From contig JAKVOG010000006.1 of NCBI GenBank assembly GCA_022482925.1, positions 124,001 to 188,000 of the forward strand: a stretch of DNA of 64,000 nt, read 5' to 3'. The stretch comes from Selenomonas sp. (GTDB lineage: Bacteria; Bacillota; Negativicutes; Selenomonadales; Selenomonadaceae). The notes beneath the pieces were generated by a model that worked only from the letters and a program-made list of their open reading frames with translations, ran no database searches and was not told the origin of the DNA. This document shows positions 60,114 to 64,000 of this stretch, in pieces (positions within the stretch are counted from its first letter, which is position 1; every line of letters begins with the position of its first letter). The position numbers and the translations under genes were made by a program.

Positions 60114-60130
60114 AAATAAAGGGCTGGCGG
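60114..60130 (+). repeat. 17-bp repeated element, copy 2
   Basis: Identical to 56569-56585, 25 bp after the sensor stop codon and 140 bp before gyrA. Followed by CTTTTTCC and TAAAAT. Confidence 0.7.
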
Positions 60131-60197
60131 CAAGTTTTAATGGCTTTTTCCTGCTATTTATGGTAAAATAACAAGGTACAAAGTATAAGAAACCAAG

Positions 60198-60232
60198 AGC
60201 CTGGCTGCTCAAGCGGCTGGGCTTTGTTTTTG
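60198..60232 (+). terminator. Intrinsic terminator between the sensor gene and gyrA
   Basis: AGCCTGGCTGC and GCGGCTGGGCT pair over 11 bp (three G-U pairs) with a 4-nt loop, then a T-rich tail. It ends the pga-cyclase-sensor block. Confidence 0.75.
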
Positions 60233-60270
60233 TGAAGCTATTGTTTCGATGAAGGTTTTGAGGTGAGATT

Positions 60271-62699
60271 GTGGATTTTGGTCATGGAAAGATCGTACCG
60301 GTCAATCTGGAACATGAGATGAAGAACTGCTACATCGATTATGCGATGAGCGTTATCGTTGCTCGTGCCCTGCCAGATGTCCGGGACGGCCTGAAGCCGG
60401 TACACCGCCGCATCCTGTATGCAATGCAGGAAGCCGGTATGGGCTCCAACAAACCGTACAAGAAATCGGCGCGTATCGTCGGTGAAGTTCTCGGTAAATA
60501 TCATCCGCATGGTGACAGCTCGGTTTATGATGCGATTGTCCGTATGGCGCAGGATTTCTCGATGCGTTACATGCTGGCAGATGGTCACGGCAACTTTGGT
60601 TCGGTCGATGGTGATCCGGCGGCAGCAATGCGTTATACGGAAGTCCGTATGTCGAAGATCGCTGAACTCATGCTGCAGGATATCGATAAGGAGACGGTCG
60701 AGTTCGTACCGAACTACGATGAGTCCCTGAAGGAACCGTCGGTCCTGCCGGCGAAGTTCCCGCAGCTGCTGGTCAATGGTACTTCGGGTATCGCTGTTGG
60801 TATGGCTACGAATATCCCGCCGCATAATATGAGTGAGGTTATCGATGGCACGCTGATGCTCATCGATAATCCGGATACGACGATCGAGGAACTCATGGCG
60901 GTCATCAAGGGACCGGATTTCCCGACAGCCGGTCTGGTACTCGGCAAGGAAGGCATTCGTCAGGCGTATACGACCGGCCGCGGCATCATCAAGATGCGTG
61001 CCAATGCGCATATCGAGACGATGTCCAATGGCAAGCCACGCATCATCGTGACGGAGCTGCCGTATCAGGTCAACAAGGCGCGTCTGGTCGAGAAGATTGC
61101 TTCTCTGGTCCGCGATAAGCAGATCGAGGGCATCACGGACCTGCGCGATGAGTCAGACCGTAATGGTATGCGGGTGGTCGTCGACCTCCGCAAGGATGCC
61201 AATGCCCATGTTATCCTGAATCAGCTGTATAAGCATACGCAGCTGCAGGAAAGCTTCGGCGTCATCATGCTGGCACTGGTTGATGGCAAGCCGCAGGTGC
61301 TGAACCTCAAGCAGGTCCTGCACTACTACATCAAGCATCAGGAAGACGTCATTACCCGCCGGACCCGCTATGAGCTGGCCAAGGCAGAGGCACGGGCTCA
61401 TATCCTCGAAGGCTTGACGATTGCGTTGGATCATCTGGATGCCGTCATCACGACCATCCGTGAGAGCCGCACGGCTGATATTGCCCGCGAAGCACTCATG
61501 TCCGGTTTCAAGCTCTCCGAGAAACAGGCTCAGGCTATCCTGGACTGCGTCTGCAGCGCCTGACCGGTCTGGAGCGTGAGAAGATCGAAGAGGAGTATCA
61601 GGAAGTCTTGAAGGCTATTGAGGAATTCAAGGCCATCCTGGCCGACGAGAACCGCATCCTTGGCATCATCAAGGATGAGCTCCGCGCAGTCAAGGAGAAG
61701 TATGGCGATGAGCGCCGTACGAAGCTCACGATTGATACGTCTGAGATCGACGTCGAAGACCTCATTGCTGAGGAAGATGTCGTCATCACGTTGACGCATA
61801 ACAACTACATCAAGCGTATGCCGCTTACTACCTATCGTAGCCAGAACCGTGGCGGCAAGGGTGTCAAGGGGATGGGCACGAAAGAGGCAGATTTCGTCGA
61901 GAACATGCTCATCACGACAACGCATCACACGATCCTGTTCTTTACGACGCGTGGACGTGTCTATAACCTTAAGGCCTATGAGATTGCTGAATCCAGCCGT
62001 CAGGCCAAGGGAACGGCTATCATCAACCTGCTGCAGCTGGAGAAGGATGAGAAGATCACGGCAGTGATCCAGGTCAAGGGCTTTGATCCGGACCGCTACC
62101 TCTTCATGGCAACCCGCAAGGGTATCGTCAAGAAGACGAGCATCTCGGAGTTCAGCAACATGCGCAAGGCCGGACTCATCGCCATCAATCTGGATGACGA
62201 TGATGATCTCATCGGCGTCAAGTTCACGGATGGCGAGAGCTATCTGATGCTCGGCACCAGAGGCGGTAAGGCTATTGCCTTCTCGGAGGATGATGTTCGC
62301 GCGATGGGCCGTACGGCTCGCGGCGTGAAGGGCATCAGCCTGAGTATGGGCGATGAAGTGGTCGGTATGGATATCCTGACGCATAACTCCGAAGTATTGA
62401 CGGTCACTGAGGGCGGCTACGGCAAGCGTACGCCGACTGAGGAATACCGCTCGCAGACGCGTGGCGGCAAGGGGCTCATCAATATGAAGGTTACGGATAA
62501 GACCGGATTTGTCGTTGGGCTCAAGGTAGTCAAGCCGGATCAGGAACTCATGCTCATCACGAGTGATGGTATCGTCATCCGTACGAACGTGGAGGATATT
62601 TCCCTCATCAGCCGCAACACTCAGGGCGTCAAGCTCATGAGCACGGCGATGAATGATAAGGTTGCTTCCATGGCGACTATGGATCAGAAAAACGAATAA
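60271..62699 (+). CDS. gyrA: DNA gyrase subunit A (one-base frame break near 61542)
   Basis: GTG start after GAGGTGA. The N-terminus [24 protein letters not shown], the [23 protein letters not shown] region and the catalytic tyrosine in [15 protein letters not shown] are standard. The quinolone-determining positions equivalent to E. coli Ser83 and Asp87 are Ser and Asp, the sensitive type. At AILD the frame breaks: CTGGAC-TGCGT lacks an A relative to the family's LDMRLQRLTG, and the rest of GyrA continues in the next frame ([12 protein letters not shown] through the beta-pinwheel domain, with NRGGKGVKG as GyrA box). Restoring one base gives 809 residues. Because gyrA is essential and everything else is intact, this is almost surely a sequencing or assembly error. 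Confidence 0.93.
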
Positions 62700-62709
62700 A
62701 TGAGTCAAT

Positions 62710-62743
62710 AAAAAGCGGCGGTCCTTTTAGGGCCGCCGCTTTT
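62710..62743 (+). terminator. Intrinsic terminator of gyrA
   Basis: AAAAGCGGCGG pairs with CCGCCGCTTTT around a short loop, with T-run. Ten bp after the stop codon. Confidence 0.9.
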
Positions 62744-62767
62744 GTGTCTGGCAGAATCTGGAGGGAT

Positions 62768-62804
62768 GAAAAGAACCTGCCCTCAATCCGGACAGGTTCT
62801 TTTC
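62768..62804 (-). terminator. Intrinsic terminator of the LCP gene
   Basis: A perfect 12-bp stem GAAAAGAACCTG / CAGGTTCTTTTC, directly after the LCP stop codon at 62810 on the minus strand. Confidence 0.85.
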
Positions 62805-62809
62805 ATTCA

Positions 62810-64000
62810 TTATTTGGTTTTACCACCGCTGGCATTCGGTGTAGGAACTGAATTTTCCGTGTTGCTGCCAGTTTCAGCGGCCGGTGTGCGGCTGCTCTCT
62901 GAACGTCGTGAGCTGCTGTTGCTGCTATTGCTATTGTTGCTGCGATCTGTCGATTCACTGCTGCCTTTGAGTTCACTGCGGCGGCTGCTTGAGCTGTCGC
63001 TGGAATGGGAGCGGCCAATCGATGTATCGCTGGCCGGAACTTCCCTGGCATTAGACGGGATGGATTTCTCATATTCCTTGATATCGTTCTCCATCTTGGT
63101 CTTGTACTTGGAGCTCATGGAAACGCCGAGCGTATCGGCAACCGTGCTGCGAAGCTTGTTGAGGTCCGGAATCCAGTAGCTGACGCCATCGATGTAGAGT
63201 GGGCGTCCCGGTACCATATCGGTCTTGAGTCCATTCTCCTTGGATTCCTTGAGCGTGCCGGCAAATTCCAGCAGCTGGCGGAGAGAGAGGTCTGTCTTGA
63301 TCGAACTCATGACTTCTTTGATGACCGTCGGGAGTTTCGGGATGATGGCCGGGGAGACCAGTTTGTCCATGCAGGCTTTCATGAAGTCCTGCTGACGGCG
63401 GATACGGCCCAGATCACCCTCCTCATCGCGGTACCGGACATAGGTGATGGCTTTGGCTCCATCCATATGCTGCTTGCCCGCCTGGAAATCGATGACAAGA
63501 CCGCCATCGTCATCCCATGGATCCTCATAATGCATGCGCTTCGGCACATCGATATCGATGCCGCCGATGGCATCGATGATCTTCTGGAAGGATTTCGTGT
63601 TGATGATGACATAGTGGTCGATATTGACGCCCAACAATCCCTCAACCGTGTCCTGCGATAACTGCTCATGACCATACGCATAAGCGGCGTTGATCTTATC
63701 GAAGCCGTGTCCCTTGATCTTCACGCGGGTATCGCGGGGGACAGAAAGCAGGGAAGCCTGTTTCTTCTTTGGATCGAGCGAAGCAATCATCAGGGTATCG
63801 CTGCGTCCGACATCGTCGTCGCGTTCGTCGACTCCCATGATCATGATCGTGGATTTATCCTTGGCCGTCAGCAGGCCATCGTCGACAGCCTTTTCCAGCG
63901 GCTTGTCCAGCAGGCTGCTGGAAGCGAAGAGTGCTCCACCAATTGCAGCGGCGGCGAAGCAGAAAAACAGGAGTACCCATGGCCAAATCCGGCGCTTCTT
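62810..64000 (-). CDS. LytR-CpsA-Psr (LCP) family cell-wall polymer ligase (partial, N-terminus outside window)
   Basis: A membrane-anchored transferase that joins polymers to peptidoglycan. The visible frame opens with a basic cytoplasmic stretch and one helix (VLLFFCFAAAAIGGALF), then the LCP domain: RSDTLMIASLDPKKKQASLLSVPRDTRV, GFDKINAAYAYG, IDAIGGIDIDVP and TYVRYRDEEGDLGRIRRQQDFM, including the polyprenyl-phosphate-binding arginines. The C-terminal about 80 residues are a Ser/Arg/Asn-rich disordered tail (SSDSSSSRRSELKGSSES). The frame is open to the window edge, so the start lies beyond 64000. Convergent with gyrA. Confidence 0.92.
   Translation of the reverse strand, partial: KKRRIWPWVLLFFCFAAAAIGGALFASSSLLDKPLEKAVDDGLLTAKDKSTIMIMGVDERDDDVGRSDTLMIASLDPKKKQASLLSVPRDTRVKIKGHGFDKINAAYAYGHEQLSQDTVEGLLGVNIDHYVIINTKSFQKIIDAIGGIDIDVPKRMHYEDPWDDDGGLVIDFQAGKQHMDGAKAITYVRYRDEEGDLGRIRRQQDFMKACMDKLVSPAIIPKLPTVIKEVMSSIKTDLSLRQLLEFAGTLKESKENGLKTDMVPGRPLYIDGVSYWIPDLNKLRSTVADTLGVSMSSKYKTKMENDIKEYEKSIPSNAREVPASDTSIGRSHSSDSSSSRRSELKGSSESTDRSNNSNSSNSSSRRSESSRTPAAETGSNTENSVPTPNASGGKTK

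Noticed and set aside
61530-61620. Programmed frameshift in gyrA
   Set aside because: No slippery heptamer or downstream structure at the break; a single missing base restores the conserved sequence exactly.

Overview
The window is the replication-origin region of a diderm Bacillota chromosome, most likely class Negativicutes, family Selenomonadaceae (Selenomonas-like). The gene order rpmH-dnaA-dnaN-yaaA-recF-DciA-remB-gyrB is the Bacillota origin order. Yet the strain also carries a PgaA-type outer-membrane beta-barrel, which only makes sense with an outer membrane. Genes left of dnaA are mostly on the minus strand and genes right of it mostly on the plus strand, so transcription runs away from the origin at about 34-36 kb. 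DnaA boxes flank dnaA on both sides. Five perfect parS sites lie between 6 and 27.5 kb, around the parA-parB pair.

Left arm (1-34 kb): a monosaccharide ABC transporter (ATPase partial, ChvE-like binding protein); a LysR regulator divergent from an unknown 54-residue protein; the glycyl-radical pair yjjI-yjjW; a glutamate synthase operon whose domains are spread over three genes behind a consensus sigma-A promoter; an M23 peptidase, DUF4446, parB and parA; a split cobalamin methionine synthase; a hook protein with a repeat-expanded centre; pfkA; a ZTP riboswitch ahead of a stand-alone AICAR formyltransferase; a NodB-type lipoprotein; an intergenic cluster of DnaA boxes; two unknown secreted proteins; then the rsmG-mnmG-mnmE-khpB-yidC-yidD-rnpA-rpmH block.

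Right arm (34-64 kb): dnaA to gyrB; a manganese (yybP-ykoY) riboswitch driving terC and htpX; an IS1182-family element that has replaced the 5' end of a DUF192 gene; a TadG-like pilus gene; a guanylate-kinase-like gene with a probable small RNA upstream; a threonine-synthase-like enzyme; ppx; a pgaABCD exopolysaccharide operon followed by a diguanylate cyclase and a sensor whose kinase domain lacks the phospho-acceptor histidine; gyrA; and an LCP-family cell-wall ligase cut by the window edge.

Assembly quality: seven single-base frame breaks occur in otherwise well-conserved genes (yjjW, two in each of two glutamate synthase genes, tadG-like, gyrA). gyrA is essential and four of the seven sit at C/G runs, so most are probably sequencing errors rather than true mutations. 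I therefore describe these as genes with a frame break. The most interesting points are the pga/c-di-GMP/degenerate-sensor block, the repeat-expanded hook protein, the remote DnaA-box cluster, the parS-containing hairpin, the candidate small RNA and the unknown small protein at 3.3 kb.
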